A DNA stretch of 64,000 nt from Planctomycetaceae bacterium (lineage in GTDB: Bacteria; Planctomycetota; Planctomycetia; Planctomycetales; Planctomycetaceae): positions 716,198 through 780,197 of the forward strand of contig JAKFWC010000023.1 of the NCBI GenBank assembly GCA_021732975.1, read 5' to 3'. Position 1 is the stretch's first letter; each line of letters begins with the position of its first letter. This document shows positions 16,965 to 29,514 of the stretch, piece by piece. Under the pieces are notes generated by a model that was not told where the DNA came from, did not search any database, and saw nothing but the letters and a program-made list of their open reading frames with translations. The position numbers and the translations under genes were made by a program.

Positions 16965-18428
16965 TTAGCTGAGAATCCCCTGCACGGCGTCGGCGTTCAC
17001 CATCTCGCGGGGCTGGTTGAGGTGGTTGTAGATCGTCTTCCGCGGATTCATCCCCACGCTGTGGTAGATCGTCGCGAGAAGCTCGATCGGATGGACCGGG
17101 TTTTCGACTGGGGCCGAACCCGTCTGGTCGGACTTGCCGTAGACGAAGCCGCGCTTCACACCCGCTCCGGCGATGAGACCCGTGTAACAGTACGGCCAGT
17201 GATCGCGGCCGTCGTCGCTGTTCCCGTTGCCGGACGTGCTGACGCCGCGCTTCGGGCTGCGGCCGAACTCGCCGATCGCGAGAACCAACGTATCTTTTAG
17301 CAGCCCGCGGTCGTCGAGGTCGGCGATCAATGCGGACAGACCTGCGTCGAGCATCGGGGCCGATTGGTTCTTCATGCGGGCCGACAATCCGGTATGCACG
17401 TCCCACGAGTGGTTATCGCTGTTGGCGACCTTCGGCCAGTTGACCTGCACGACCCGCGTTCCGGCTTCGATGAGCCGACGGGCCAGCAGGCAGCTTTGAC
17501 CGAACGTGTTGTTACCGTACTGTTCGCGGAGTTCCTTCGACTCGGCATTCAGGTTGAAGGCTTCGCGCGCTTTGCCGGAGAGGACCAGCGACAACGCCTT
17601 GCCATAGTATTCATCGAGCGCGTACTTGCTGACGGCCTTTTCGAGATCGTCGAGGCTGGCGTTCACCGTCTCGCGCAGTTCGGCGCGACGGGCGAGCCGT
17701 TCCTGCGAGACTTCCGGGCGGAGTTGGAGATCGTCAACCCGGATGCGGTCCATCTTCGTCAGATCCATGTCATCGCCCGTGGGATAGAGCGTGTACGGAT
17801 CGAACGCTTTGCCCATGAAGCCGGCGGTGCCCCCTTTGCCGATGACGCCGCTTTCCTGCAGCGGGCGGGGCATCATCACGTAGGGCAGCATCGGCACTTC
17901 GGGCGGCTTTGCCTTGATGATGTGGCAGCCGTAGTTCGGAAAATCCTTCGGGCTCGGCGGTTCCAACTGGCCAGACGCACTCACCTTGTCGGCGGTGTAA
18001 CCCGTCATCATCTGATAGATGGCGGCGGTGTGGTTGAACAGCCCGTTCGGCGTGTAACTGACGGCTCGCAACAGTGTGGTGCGGTCGATCACCTTCGCCA
18101 GTTTCGGCATCAGTTCCGTGAACTGCGTGCCGGGCAGAACCGTGTCGATGGGCTTGAACACACTTTTTACATTGTCCGGCACATCGACCTTGGGATCCCA
18201 CAGGTCGAGATGACTCGGCCCCCCTTGCAGGTAGACCAGAATGACGTGCTTCGCCTTGCCGAATCCCGGGCCGCCATACCGGGCATCTTCCGCGGCGTGC
18301 AGTTTTTCGTTCCGCAGCAGCGCGGGAAGGGAAAGTCCGAGGAGCGAAGCCCCACCGATACGGAGCAGGTCGCGACGGCCGACGCCATCGCAGAGGTCTC
18401 GACCAGATTGACCGGGAATGACCAGCAT
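16965..18428 (-). CDS. DUF1501 Tat-exported protein
   Basis: 487 aa. The N-terminus carries a twin-arginine signal ([19 protein letters not shown]). The body has family marks [16 protein letters not shown] near residue 66, [20 protein letters not shown] and DHWPYCYTG, the layout of DUF1501 proteins, which resemble the alkaline-phosphatase/sulfatase superfamily. They are very numerous in planctomycetes, often with DUF1549/DUF1553 cytochrome genes, but no such partner is adjacent here. Exported folded across the membrane; reaction unknown. A strong terminator follows. Confidence 0.9.
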   Translation of the reverse strand: MLVIPGQSGRDLCDGVGRRDLLRIGGASLLGLSLPALLRNEKLHAAEDARYGGPGFGKAKHVILVYLQGGPSHLDLWDPKVDVPDNVKSVFKPIDTVLPGTQFTELMPKLAKVIDRTTLLRAVSYTPNGLFNHTAAIYQMMTGYTADKVSASGQLEPPSPKDFPNYGCHIIKAKPPEVPMLPYVMMPRPLQESGVIGKGGTAGFMGKAFDPYTLYPTGDDMDLTKMDRIRVDDLQLRPEVSQERLARRAELRETVNASLDDLEKAVSKYALDEYYGKALSLVLSGKAREAFNLNAESKELREQYGNNTFGQSCLLARRLIEAGTRVVQVNWPKVANSDNHSWDVHTGLSARMKNQSAPMLDAGLSALIADLDDRGLLKDTLVLAIGEFGRSPKRGVSTSGNGNSDDGRDHWPYCYTGLIAGAGVKRGFVYGKSDQTGSAPVENPVHPIELLATIYHSVGMNPRKTIYNHLNQPREMVNADAVQGILS

Positions 18429-18584
18429 AAAACCGCTCCTGGGAAAGTGTTCCAGACGATGCTTGCGAACGGTGTTGAGGCGTTATATCAACCGCTCATC
18501 ATATCGGCGAAAACTTGCGCCTGTCAATTGTGAGAAAATTCAGTCCGGCAAAGTTCGAAGCAATCCGCATTACCGACGTAACAA

Positions 18585-19043
18585 TCAGGGGTCATTCGCT
18601 TTCGGTTGATTCAGCTTGGTTTTGTAGATGTCGGTGCCTTTAGCGGATTCCGGGACATCGAAGTTGTGTTCCGCGAGAAAGCCATCGACGTTCACGGTAT
18701 AGCCGATAAACAGCGGCGGTTTCGAGGTGGAAGCGACCGTCTCGTCCGTCGATCCTACGGGTTTTTCTTCGTAGCCCGTAATCCGGACGATGTGCGGTCC
18801 GGCGATCACCCCCCGGCCGTTCTGTTTGCGGGTGTCGAACACACCATTGATAATTTCCGCCGTCCCCGCCGGTCCCTTGGTGCCGCGGGCAGTATCGGGC
18901 ACGAAATCAATCGTGCCATAGGCAACGGGCTTTCCGGCAAATGTCACCTTGCCGGACACAGGCTGGAGCTTCAGACCGCTACCGCCGCAACCGGAGACCA
19001 TGCAGACGGACGCGCCGAGCAGGAACATCACCAAACATCGCAT
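18585..19043 (-). CDS. Small lipoprotein with carboxypeptidase-regulatory-like fold, pair 3
   Basis: 152 aa. Signal MRCLVMFLLGASVCMVSGC with lipobox, then GGSGLKLQPVSGKVTFAGKPVAYGTIDFVPD, the beta-sandwich pattern of the planctomycete lipoprotein family, ending in PKANDP as does the lipoprotein of pair 4 (KRANDP). ATG 19043 follows AGGGAG; the upstream TTG adds only two residues. It is the last gene of the four-gene minus-strand run of two pilin-lipoprotein pairs, separated from its pilin by a hairpin. Confidence 0.75.
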   Translation of the reverse strand: MRCLVMFLLGASVCMVSGCGGSGLKLQPVSGKVTFAGKPVAYGTIDFVPDTARGTKGPAGTAEIINGVFDTRKQNGRGVIAGPHIVRITGYEEKPVGSTDETVASTSKPPLFIGYTVNVDGFLAEHNFDVPESAKGTDIYKTKLNQPKANDP

Positions 19044-19112
19044 CGACAATCACTCCCTGACATTGCGATTAGATTTCCGGCGGATGGAGGAAACATTCAT
19101 GCAGGAATGACA

Positions 19113-19139
19113 ATCCCGGCGATTCAAAATCGCCGGGAT
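19113..19139 (-). terminator. Hairpin between pilin 3 and its lipoprotein gene
   Basis: Perfect 11-bp stem ATCCCGGCGAT / ATCGCCGGGAT with a five-base loop, 43 bases after the pilin stop (minus strand). On the minus strand it is followed by TGTCATTCC, without a U-run, so partial attenuation or 3'-end protection of the pilin message is more likely than full termination. Confidence 0.5.
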
Positions 19140-19181
19140 CGCAATTCGGTTGATACGTCCAACACACCGCAGACAGTGCTG

Positions 19182-20129
19182 TTACTGAGCAAGTTGCAGC
19201 GATTCTCCTTCACCGCGACTCGCGGCGGCCTGGTAAGTGGCGAAATCGATGTTCTCGCTGATGAACCGCACCGTGCCGTCACCCATCAAAAAATGGGCGC
19301 CGCCAACATGCTGACTGGAGAACCGGACGTCGTTGAACAGCCGCGTGGCATTGTCTGAGGTCCAACCCGAGTACCGTGAAATCGGGTGGGTGACGTTCTT
19401 ACTGGCATAGCTAGCATTTGCACCGGAGGCCGTCCCATTAGCACCCTGCGTCCAATCCCGATAACTCTTGCTCCAACCAGGTGCTTGTTCCCCCGAGATC
19501 TCACCCATCAGCAGCGTGTTTGAGAGGCCATCCGTGCAATCACGAAAATTGAGGCAAATCTGAATCGGCAACAACCCGCCTTGTGCGTATCCACCATGAT
19601 TGGTTGTAGTGTTGCCAACGTGAGCATAGTTCCCGGTCAATGGAGCCGGTTTGGGGCCTTTGGGTCCTGCAACGCCGTAATAGTTCGGCGTCCACCGGTC
19701 AGCCGCCGAGTCAGACTGCTTATCCGTCAGCCGGGAACTGGCACAGTGCAAGAGCGGAAATGACTGCCGTTTGAATGCCAAGTTTGGGCCGTCATCATAG
19801 AACCTGTTCATGTCGAACTGATTGTACAGAGGCGCCTGATCAACATAAGGCAGCAGCCGCACATGCAGACCAAAGCAGTTGTTGGACCGGTTCGGCGATG
19901 CCCCGACGGGTGCGACGCCCATGCCACCGCTGGGTAGCAGATTGAAATTGTCATGATAATTATGCAGCGCCAGCCCCCATTGTTTGAGGACGTTGCGGCA
20001 CTCGGTTCGCCGGGCGGCTTCGCGCGCCTGTTGCACGGCGGGGAGGAGCAGGGCGATCAGAATGGCGATGATCGCAATCACCACCAACAATTCGATGAGC
20101 GTGAAACCACGCCGAGGACGTTGGAACAT
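19182..20129 (-). CDS. DUF1559 prepilin-like (H-X9-DG) protein, pair 3
   Basis: 315 aa. [15 protein letters not shown] gives the prepilin cleavage site and Glu5; [14 protein letters not shown] follows. [12 protein letters not shown] is the H-X9-DG motif near the C-terminus. AAAGGG eight bases before ATG 20129 decides the start; an upstream in-frame ATG would add 13 residues before the leader. It is third in a same-strand run (pilin 4, lipoprotein, pilin 3, lipoprotein) with 63, 84 and 138 base gaps, consistent with one operon. Role as for the other copies: surface pseudopilin-like protein of unknown task. Confidence 0.9.
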   Translation of the reverse strand: MFQRPRRGFTLIELLVVIAIIAILIALLLPAVQQAREAARRTECRNVLKQWGLALHNYHDNFNLLPSGGMGVAPVGASPNRSNNCFGLHVRLLPYVDQAPLYNQFDMNRFYDDGPNLAFKRQSFPLLHCASSRLTDKQSDSAADRWTPNYYGVAGPKGPKPAPLTGNYAHVGNTTTNHGGYAQGGLLPIQICLNFRDCTDGLSNTLLMGEISGEQAPGWSKSYRDWTQGANGTASGANASYASKNVTHPISRYSGWTSDNATRLFNDVRFSSQHVGGAHFLMGDGTVRFISENIDFATYQAAASRGEGESLQLAQ

Positions 20130-20197
20130 TGTTTTCCCTTTCGCGGTCAGAACAAAGCCGGTCGACAATCAATCCGGCGAAAATAAAACTCATCAGC

Positions 20198-20214
20198 GGC
20201 GGAGCGCTTCCGCC
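20198..20214 (-). terminator. Short hairpin with T-rich tail after the pair 4 lipoprotein
   Basis: On the minus strand, six-base arms GGCGGA/TCCGCC with a five-base loop touch the lipoprotein stop codon and are followed within ten bases by GTTTTATTTT. The stem is short, so some transcription into pilin 3 is expected. Confidence 0.4.
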
Positions 20215-20723
20215 TACGGATCATTGGCCCGTTTCTGCGGCCCGGTCAGCTCGATTTCCGGCTGCAGAGCCGATTTCAAATCGATCACGTCCGGTTTCAT
20301 GCCGGAGGACGTCACTTCCACCACGATGCCCGACGAATCGGGCTGGGCGGCGGACATCGGCGTGATCCATTTGTACTTCAGGTTGAATTTACTGGGGTCT
20401 TCTGCGTCGAAGTTCTTCGGCAATTGGCCCATCAGTTCCCGTTTTTGAACCCCGACCTTATATTTTCCGACTGGTAAACCGTCGTCTTTTCCATAGGTTT
20501 GAGGGGTAAACTTCCCCTGGGCATCGGTGATCGCGGAGGACGGCCGTTGATACTTCGACTTCGCCTCGGTGACCATCACGAAGGCGACCTGTGCTCCTTC
20601 CAGCGGCTTGCCATCGAGATGGACGGTGCCGGTGGCCTTGGCCAACCGCGGACGACCGCTCCCCCCGCAGCCCATCATCACGAACGCCAGACACACAACG
20701 ACAAACACACCAATGCGATTCAC
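20214..20723 (-). CDS. Small lipoprotein with carboxypeptidase-regulatory-like fold, pair 4
   Basis: 169 aa. Signal MNRIGVFVVVCLAFVMMGC ends in a lipobox. The body ATGTVHLDGKPLEGAQVAF then SSAITDAQGKFTPQTY shows the beta-sandwich repeat typical of the family; a later segment (DDGLPVGKYKVGVQKRE) matches the usual GxY strand. It follows pilin 4 by 63 bases with no hairpin between, unlike the other three pairs, so these two may be expressed at closer levels. Function unknown. Confidence 0.75.
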   Translation of the reverse strand: MNRIGVFVVVCLAFVMMGCGGSGRPRLAKATGTVHLDGKPLEGAQVAFVMVTEAKSKYQRPSSAITDAQGKFTPQTYGKDDGLPVGKYKVGVQKRELMGQLPKNFDAEDPSKFNLKYKWITPMSAAQPDSSGIVVEVTSSGMKPDVIDLKSALQPEIELTGPQKRANDP

Positions 20724-20786
20724 GGCGACCTCAGAAGTGCAGCAGAGGAAGGAATGTCAGCGACACCAGCCATCGGCGGAACGAAA

Positions 20787-21734
20787 TCAGTATTCGCCGA
20801 TCGCGTTCTTGTCGTTCAGATTGAACAGATTCTGATAGGTATAGTTTCCGCCGGCACCCGAACCGCCGGTGACAGGATTGGCCTGGATGTTTTCGCTGAC
20901 GAACCGCACGGCACCGTCGCACATCAACATGTGCGCCCCGCCTTCGTGAGCACTCACCAAGGCAGCGCGGCTGACGAGTGTGGTGGGCGTATTCTCGATG
21001 AAACAGAGATTGGGCTGGTCCCACGTTCCATCAAACGGTGTGTTCATCGGGCACTGGGCCGCGACGATGGTAATCCGCGCTCCACAGGCCATTCCCTCGG
21101 CCCAGTTCGTGCCGATCGCCAGGAACGGCGACGCCATCAACGCCTTTTCCCCCATGAGGAGTGTGTTTGAGGTGCCGTCCACAATGTCGGTGATCGAGGT
21201 GGCAGTGTGGACTGCGTTCGACGGTCCAATCTGATTGTTCAACGCATACATCATCGTTCCGAGATTGTTCTGGAACTGGTTGACATCGCCCCCGCTTGCT
21301 GAAGGACAGAGATATCCGGGAATCTTCGTGATCAGCAACCGTTCCAGCGACCCCGCCGCGGCCGTGGTGAAATCTTTATTGTTCGTCAGCGCCGTACGCG
21401 GAATGACATTGGTCGAACCGATGTTGATCTGATTGTAAAGCGGCGACTGGTCCATGTAGGGCAGGATGCGGATGCCGTAGTTCCAGTTGTCGACAACACC
21501 CTGAGCGGCTCCCACACCACCCGCTGTTGCTGAAGGTGGGAACCGTTTGAAGTTGTCGTGATAGTTGTGGAAGGCGAGTCCCAACTGCTTCATGTTGTTC
21601 CGGCACTGGGTCCGGCGGGCGGCTTCGCGTGCTTGTTGCACTGCGGGAAGGAGCAGGGCGATCAGAATGGCGATGATGGCAATCACCACCAGGAGTTCAA
21701 TCAGCGTGAACCCCGAATGACGTGAGCGGCGCAT
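20787..21734 (-). CDS. DUF1559 prepilin-like (H-X9-DG) protein, pair 4
   Basis: 315 aa, first gene of the four-gene minus-strand run. [15 protein letters not shown] provides the prepilin leader and cleavage site, then [26 protein letters not shown] is the H-X9-DG motif; this copy has a Cys beside the DG. The 280 bases upstream carry the probable operon promoter and lie downstream of the FecR-like gene on the same strand. Like the others it is expected to be processed by a prepilin peptidase encoded elsewhere. Confidence 0.9.
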   Translation of the reverse strand: MRRSRHSGFTLIELLVVIAIIAILIALLLPAVQQAREAARRTQCRNNMKQLGLAFHNYHDNFKRFPPSATAGGVGAAQGVVDNWNYGIRILPYMDQSPLYNQINIGSTNVIPRTALTNNKDFTTAAAGSLERLLITKIPGYLCPSASGGDVNQFQNNLGTMMYALNNQIGPSNAVHTATSITDIVDGTSNTLLMGEKALMASPFLAIGTNWAEGMACGARITIVAAQCPMNTPFDGTWDQPNLCFIENTPTTLVSRAALVSAHEGGAHMLMCDGAVRFVSENIQANPVTGGSGAGGNYTYQNLFNLNDKNAIGEY

Positions 21735-21861
21735 GGGAACATTCTCCGAATAGTAAACAACGGGACAAATTCGACCCGAAAAGCGAACTGCAAAACATCG
21801 AATGGGAGTGGGAAAGAGCCCCTCAGCTTAATGGAATTCTCCGGCGCAAACAATCAGAATT

Positions 21862-21875
21862 CACAATAAATTGTG
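21862..21875. promoter_or_regulatory. 14-bp palindrome in the pilin operon promoter region
   Basis: CACAAT-AA-ATTGTG is a perfect palindrome with a two-base centre, about 130 bases upstream of the pilin 4 start in an AT-rich stretch between it and the FecR-like gene. The size and symmetry suit a dimeric repressor site. No protein can be assigned. Confidence 0.25.
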
Positions 21876-22014
21876 GCGCAACACATTTACCCGCAATTGT
21901 TTACGGAACGTCAGCGCACGGTCATTCGCTGGGACACCGTCGCCGGTAGAAACCCTCAGCGGCCCCGTCTCGAAATCATTGATCTTAGTGAACCACAATC
22001 GCGGCGATGCGAAA

Positions 22015-23442
22015 TCAACTCCTCGTCGAAAGGCCCGCTGGACGTTGCGGCGCGACCAGGATCCGGATCTGATCCAGATCGGACGCATTCACATGGAGGA
22101 AAATCGACAGTGTGCGATGGTCGGGAGACAATTCCAGTCGATCATCGCGCGCGGCCCGCGCTTCATCGTTGAGTCGGTCCTGCTGCGGCAGCAGCACCGC
22201 CCCGCGGTGAGTCTTCTCGGAAATCGGCGGCACATAACGGATGCCCGGCTGGCCAAAGAGCGGGTCGGCGGCATCCAGCGCGGCAGGCTCGAGAATGAAC
22301 CCGAGAATGGGCCGATCGAAGGTGATCGTGCAGCGAATGACGCCCTCGCCCCGCGCATAAAAATGCCCGAAGAAGGTATCGATGGTGGTCCCGGCGGAGA
22401 GCGTTGCGCGCGGAGCCAGCGTGGCGGTATCCAGCACCGGCAATTCCGTGCTGATGATGGAGAGGTCTTGCGGCAGCGTGAAGGCTTTCCGTTCGTGAAA
22501 CAGATGCAGGATGCCCGGTTCCATGCTGCCGACATCACGCAGATGGACGAGTGGTTCCGCACTGAAACGCGCATTGCCGATGAGTTCCCGAACCCCTGCT
22601 TCATATTGCAGGCACGCCTGGAAGGCCTCCGGGCGGGCTGCCAATGGCTGCTGAGTTTTGCCACCCTGCAAGAAGCGCGTGGCGTGATCGGCCGCAAGGA
22701 CGATCGGCGAGAGATGCGTCGTACTCGTTGCGACCTGCCCCTCGAATACATGGAACTCCGGCTGACCCTGGGCATCAATTGCCGCCCCAAAGCGCGTTCC
22801 CAGATCGACGGCGTCCGCGCCTGCCGCCGTGACAGTGAAGCCAATGGCGGACTTCGGAACGTCGGCGGATAAGCGGCCTTCCCGCAGAACCAGACGGTTG
22901 GAGCCGGCGAATTCCCATTGGGCCGGCGCTTCCAGAATGACAACGGCACCCGAAAAGAGACGCAACTCCGCCATACCTTTCGTCAGCCGGTATGGCGTTC
23001 GTTCCCTCAAAGTCATTCCCGCACGGGGCAGCCCGGCTCCATGCCACGTCGCCGCATGCGAGGATTCCAATTGACCGATAATCCGCGCTACCGGCCAGTC
23101 GTTCGTCGTGAACTTCAGTGTGGCGATGGTTCCGACCGCGATCAGGATTCCCATGGCCATGACGGCGACGGAAATCTGCCAAAAGCGTCGCCGACGGCGA
23201 GCCGCCATCTGTCGCCGGACTTCGCTACGAATGATTTCATCACCAGGGACTTCACCTTCCAGGAGCCAGTGCAAACTCGCCTGAAAGTGCATGGCGCGGA
23301 TATAGTCCCGCAGGGCAGAACGATCTTTGGTGAGCAGTTCGTGCAATCCCGCGAGGACTTCTGGAGTGGCTAAATCCGCCCGCAGGAGGCTGAGATATTG
23401 CTCGATCTGTGTACGGCGATCAGGAGGGCGAGCATCGCTCAT
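22015..23442 (-). CDS. FecR-domain membrane protein (likely partner of the ECF sigma factor)
   Basis: 475 aa. Residues 1-85 are cytoplasmic and charged, with an anti-sigma-like helical start (IEQYLSLLRADLATPEVLAGL). One membrane helix (FWQISVAVMAMGILIAVGTI) lies near residues 87-106. Outside it a FecR domain runs about residues 150-260 (LRLFSGAVVILEAPAQWEF, VDLGTRFGAAID, FHVFEGQV). The C-terminal 200 residues are an unassigned beta-rich domain. It overlaps the sigma factor by ATGA, so both proteins should be made in ratio. FecR proteins regulate ECF sigma factors in response to envelope signals; the signal is unknown here. Confidence 0.85.
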   Translation of the reverse strand: MSDARPPDRRTQIEQYLSLLRADLATPEVLAGLHELLTKDRSALRDYIRAMHFQASLHWLLEGEVPGDEIIRSEVRRQMAARRRRRFWQISVAVMAMGILIAVGTIATLKFTTNDWPVARIIGQLESSHAATWHGAGLPRAGMTLRERTPYRLTKGMAELRLFSGAVVILEAPAQWEFAGSNRLVLREGRLSADVPKSAIGFTVTAAGADAVDLGTRFGAAIDAQGQPEFHVFEGQVATSTTHLSPIVLAADHATRFLQGGKTQQPLAARPEAFQACLQYEAGVRELIGNARFSAEPLVHLRDVGSMEPGILHLFHERKAFTLPQDLSIISTELPVLDTATLAPRATLSAGTTIDTFFGHFYARGEGVIRCTITFDRPILGFILEPAALDAADPLFGQPGIRYVPPISEKTHRGAVLLPQQDRLNDEARAARDDRLELSPDHRTLSIFLHVNASDLDQIRILVAPQRPAGLSTRS

Positions 23443-23975
23443 GACAGCGCCTCTCCCGTCAGTTTACGGCTCGCACAATCGAACAGCCGCTCGTGAATCC
23501 GTTGCAATGCTTTGTAGAGTGCAGCGACCGTGCGGCCGGTTTCTCGCGCGATCTGTTTGATCGTCACGCCAGGGTGATATCGCTGCGCGATGAGGGCCCG
23601 GTCCTGCTCGGGAAGCGCGGTCAGACAATCTTCAAGCGCCTGATGCTGGCGGTCCAGCAAATCGCCCATGGCCACCATCTCGGCGTGCAATTCATCAAGC
23701 AGGGCATCACTCAACGTCGCATGCTTTCGTGAAGCACGCAGCGATTCCAGCACTTTGAAATGGGCGATGCCGCACGCCCAGGCGACGAAATCCCGCTGGG
23801 GATCATACTCGGAGAACTTCTGCCAAGCCGTCACACCGACATCCTGCAGAATGTCTTCGGCATCATTGCGGTTTGTGACGAGTGTCAGGATGTAAGCGTA
23901 CACTCTCCGCGATCCTGTCGTCCAAAGACGAACAAAACTCCGATTCGCCAGCGGTTGATGCCGGGAGTCGAACAT
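23439..23975 (-). CDS. ECF-type RNA polymerase sigma factor (planctomycete/verrucomicrobial family)
   Basis: 178 aa. Region 2 reads NDAEDILQDVGVTAWQKF with FVAWACGIAHFKVLESLR after it, and region 4 is the helix-turn-helix around DRALIAQRYHPGVTIKQIARETGRTVAALYKAL. Length and motifs fit the small sigma-70 family common in planctomycetes and Verrucomicrobia. It should direct RNA polymerase to a small regulon. The stop overlaps the start of the FecR gene, marking a sigma/regulator operon. The pilin-lipoprotein operon is next downstream on the same strand and is a candidate target. No strong RBS is seen at ATG 23975. Confidence 0.85.
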   Translation of the reverse strand: MFDSRHQPLANRSFVRLWTTGSRRVYAYILTLVTNRNDAEDILQDVGVTAWQKFSEYDPQRDFVAWACGIAHFKVLESLRASRKHATLSDALLDELHAEMVAMGDLLDRQHQALEDCLTALPEQDRALIAQRYHPGVTIKQIARETGRTVAALYKALQRIHERLFDCASRKLTGEALS

Positions 23976-24467
23976 AAGAGGTGCGGGTTAAAGTGCGAAA
24001 AGCCTGTTGGGAAAATCGGTTACGACGAGAAATCGCTTGGTTGGAAAATGCCCGCGATTACTCTGGAAGTACACGGTATTGTCAGAATTTGTTGAATTTT
24101 GGACATGCATTAGCAAGAAAAGCCGCCCTGATCTCTCGCAATCTTTGAATTCAGTGGATTGCCCGTGACTCGGTGAAGCGGAAACCGCGAAAACAAGTTC
24201 ACTCGGTTGGGACACAGCGTACGGTTGAATTCGATTGATTGTGTGCCACGGCCGTGTCGGCCGTGCAATGTTGTAGAGCGTTTTGCCACTTCGCACGGCC
24301 GACACGGCCGTGGCACACAGAACCGAAGACTTCCACGGACTGTTTTGATTTGTCCCAACCGCTGACGCCAACGTCGATTCCGTTTCGCTGCCGATTGACA
24401 ACCGGCACAGAAAACGCCTTTACTGGTGCCGCTCCTGCTGCCAAACTCGCCCGGAGAAAGAAGTACC
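23976..24467. other. 492-bp divergent intergenic region
   Basis: It holds the promoters of the sigma factor (minus) and the SGNH gene (plus) and, at 24241-24318, one palindromic element. No reading frame here has coding character. GGAGAAAG at 24452-24459 is the SGNH ribosome binding site. Confidence 0.5.
24241..24318 (-). repeat. Dispersed palindromic element, copy B (inverted orientation)
   Basis: 26-base perfect arms starting GTGTGCCACGGCCGTGTCGG flank a centre that, read on the minus strand, carries AAGTGGCAAAACGC as in copy A. So this copy is the same element in reverse. It lies between divergent genes, so it is not a terminator here. Confidence 0.85.
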
Positions 24468-25364
24468 ATGTCGTCTGTGGTTCCCTGGTTCACCGCTGTG
24501 ATGCTGTGCGTCAGCACACTTCCGCTCACCGGGCTTGCTCAACCCTACGAATTACGCGACGGCGACCGCGTGCTGTTGCTCGGCGGGACGTTCATCGAGC
24601 GTGAAGGGCAATTCGGCTACATCGAAACTGCGGTGACAGCGGCGTATCCCGACCGGAAGATTATTTTCCGCAACCTTGGCTGGAGCGGCGACACCGTCTG
24701 GGCGGAATCCCGCGGCATCTTCGATCAACCCGCGGCTGGGTATCAGCGGATGATCGAAATGGTGAAAGAACAGAAGCCGACAGTGATTGTGTTCGCTTAC
24801 GGTCAGAACGAATCCTTCGCCGGGGAAGCCGGACGGGCGGCGTTCGTGCAGCAGTTTGAAAGGCTGTGCGACGATGTGCAGCCGACGGGGGCGCGGCTGG
24901 CGTTCATGACGCCGCATCTTTTCGAGAAAGCCACGCCACCGTTACCGGATGCGAGCCGGAACAACGATAACCTGCGGTTGTACGCCGATGCCATCCGAAA
25001 GCTGGCCGATCGCCGAGACGGGGCGGTAATCGATTTGACGAAGGCGCTGGAGAACGTCGGTGGTCGGACCGAGAACGGCGTCCATCTTTCGTCGCTCGGT
25101 TACCGCGCTGCCGGTGAAGCGATAGTCCGCGACATGGGACGATCGCCGGCCGGGCTGACATCGCAACAGGAAGCCGCGCTGCGGGCGAAGATCGTCTCGA
25201 AGAACACATGGTTCTTTCACCGCTGGCGGCCGCAGAATGTGACGTACCTGTTCCTCTTCCGCAAGCATGAGCAAGGCAACAATGCGGTAGAGATTCCGCA
25301 GTTTGATCCGCTGATTGAGGCGGATGAAAAAGAGATTCAGCGATTGAAACAGGATCGGCGGTAA
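24468..25364 (+). CDS. Secreted SGNH/GDSL-like hydrolase
   Basis: 298 aa with a signal peptide (MSSVVPWFTAVMLCVSTLPLTGLAQ). The fold marks are LLLGGTFIE (block I), NLGWSGDTVW (block II), AYGQNES (block III) and NGVHLSSLGY (block V His). The usual GDS nucleophile is replaced by GGT, which planctomycete relatives also seem to show, so esterase activity is uncertain. Such genes often neighbour PVC heme proteins, and one is encoded 680 bases downstream. GGAGAAAG decides ATG 24468. Confidence 0.8.
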   Translation: MSSVVPWFTAVMLCVSTLPLTGLAQPYELRDGDRVLLLGGTFIEREGQFGYIETAVTAAYPDRKIIFRNLGWSGDTVWAESRGIFDQPAAGYQRMIEMVKEQKPTVIVFAYGQNESFAGEAGRAAFVQQFERLCDDVQPTGARLAFMTPHLFEKATPPLPDASRNNDNLRLYADAIRKLADRRDGAVIDLTKALENVGGRTENGVHLSSLGYRAAGEAIVRDMGRSPAGLTSQQEAALRAKIVSKNTWFFHRWRPQNVTYLFLFRKHEQGNNAVEIPQFDPLIEADEKEIQRLKQDRR

Positions 25365-25524
25365 CCGTCAGTGTTGCGATCCTGGAGAGATTTTCATGAA
25401 CCGAAATATCATCGGTTCCGTTTGGATGAGTGACTGACGGAGATCGTTCGATTTCCGGTGTGGTTTGCGTGTGGCACGGATGTTCCGTGTCCGCGGTTCA
25501 ATCCTTATGCTGAAAGATGACCCC

Positions 25525-25944
25525 ATGAACTGGCTCCCGACGTTTGTGCTGGCGCAACAAGGCGGTGGTGGAGACGATGCCGCCGCCGCGGCCGCAGCTG
25601 CGATGGCGATGGTCATTCTGCTGGTGGAACTCGTTCTGGTCATCCTCATGATCGTGGGGATGTGGAAAGTCTTCACGAAAGCCGGCAAACCCGGTTGGGC
25701 CGCCATCATCCCGATCTACAACGCCATTGTGCTGCTGGAAATTGCCGGGAAACCGATCTGGTGGATCATTCTGTTCTTGATTCCGTGCGTGAATTTGATC
25801 ATCGCGATTCTGGTATCGATGGGCGTTGCCAAGAACTTCGGCAAGAGCGAAGCCTACGGTGTCGGGCTGGCGCTGTTGCCATTCATTTTCTATCCGCTGC
25901 TGGGTTTTAGCGATGCGAAGTACCGGTCCGTGGTGGTCGCATAG
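25525..25944 (+). CDS. DUF5684-like small membrane protein
   Basis: 139 aa. A Gly/Asp/Ala-rich start (QQGGGGDDAAAAAAAAMAM) is followed by a helix, then WKVFTKAGKPGWAAIIPIYN, the hallmark of the DUF5684 group, and three further helices ending in GFSDAKYR. It should be an integral membrane protein. Function is unknown; in other bacteria the domain accompanies signal peptidases. GAAAG nine bases before ATG 25525 decides the start over ATG 25507. A strong terminator follows. Confidence 0.8.
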   Translation: MNWLPTFVLAQQGGGGDDAAAAAAAAMAMVILLVELVLVILMIVGMWKVFTKAGKPGWAAIIPIYNAIVLLEIAGKPIWWIILFLIPCVNLIIAILVSMGVAKNFGKSEAYGVGLALLPFIFYPLLGFSDAKYRSVVVA

Positions 25945-25960
25945 TTTGTAGTGATCGACC

Positions 25961-25997
25961 CGCCTCGACAGCACAGGCCTGCTGTCGAGGCGCGATT
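25961..25997 (+). terminator. Rho-independent terminator
   Basis: 13-bp perfect stem CGCCTCGACAGCA / TGCTGTCGAGGCG with a six-base loop, then CGATTTTT. It ends the DUF5684 transcript 16 bases after its stop and separates it from the PVC heme gene. Confidence 0.85.
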
Positions 25998-26043
25998 TTT
26001 AAGGTTTCGTTGCCATCTGTTGACTGTGGAACTTGAGATCAAG

Positions 26044-29505
<3,462 letters not shown>

Positions 29506-29514
29506 TGACATTTT

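Noticed and set aside
17364..18533. 389-aa open frame opposite the DUF1501 gene
   Set aside because: DUF1501 motifs and a twin-arginine signal are on the minus strand; the plus frame has no recognisable domain and is a codon-bias shadow.
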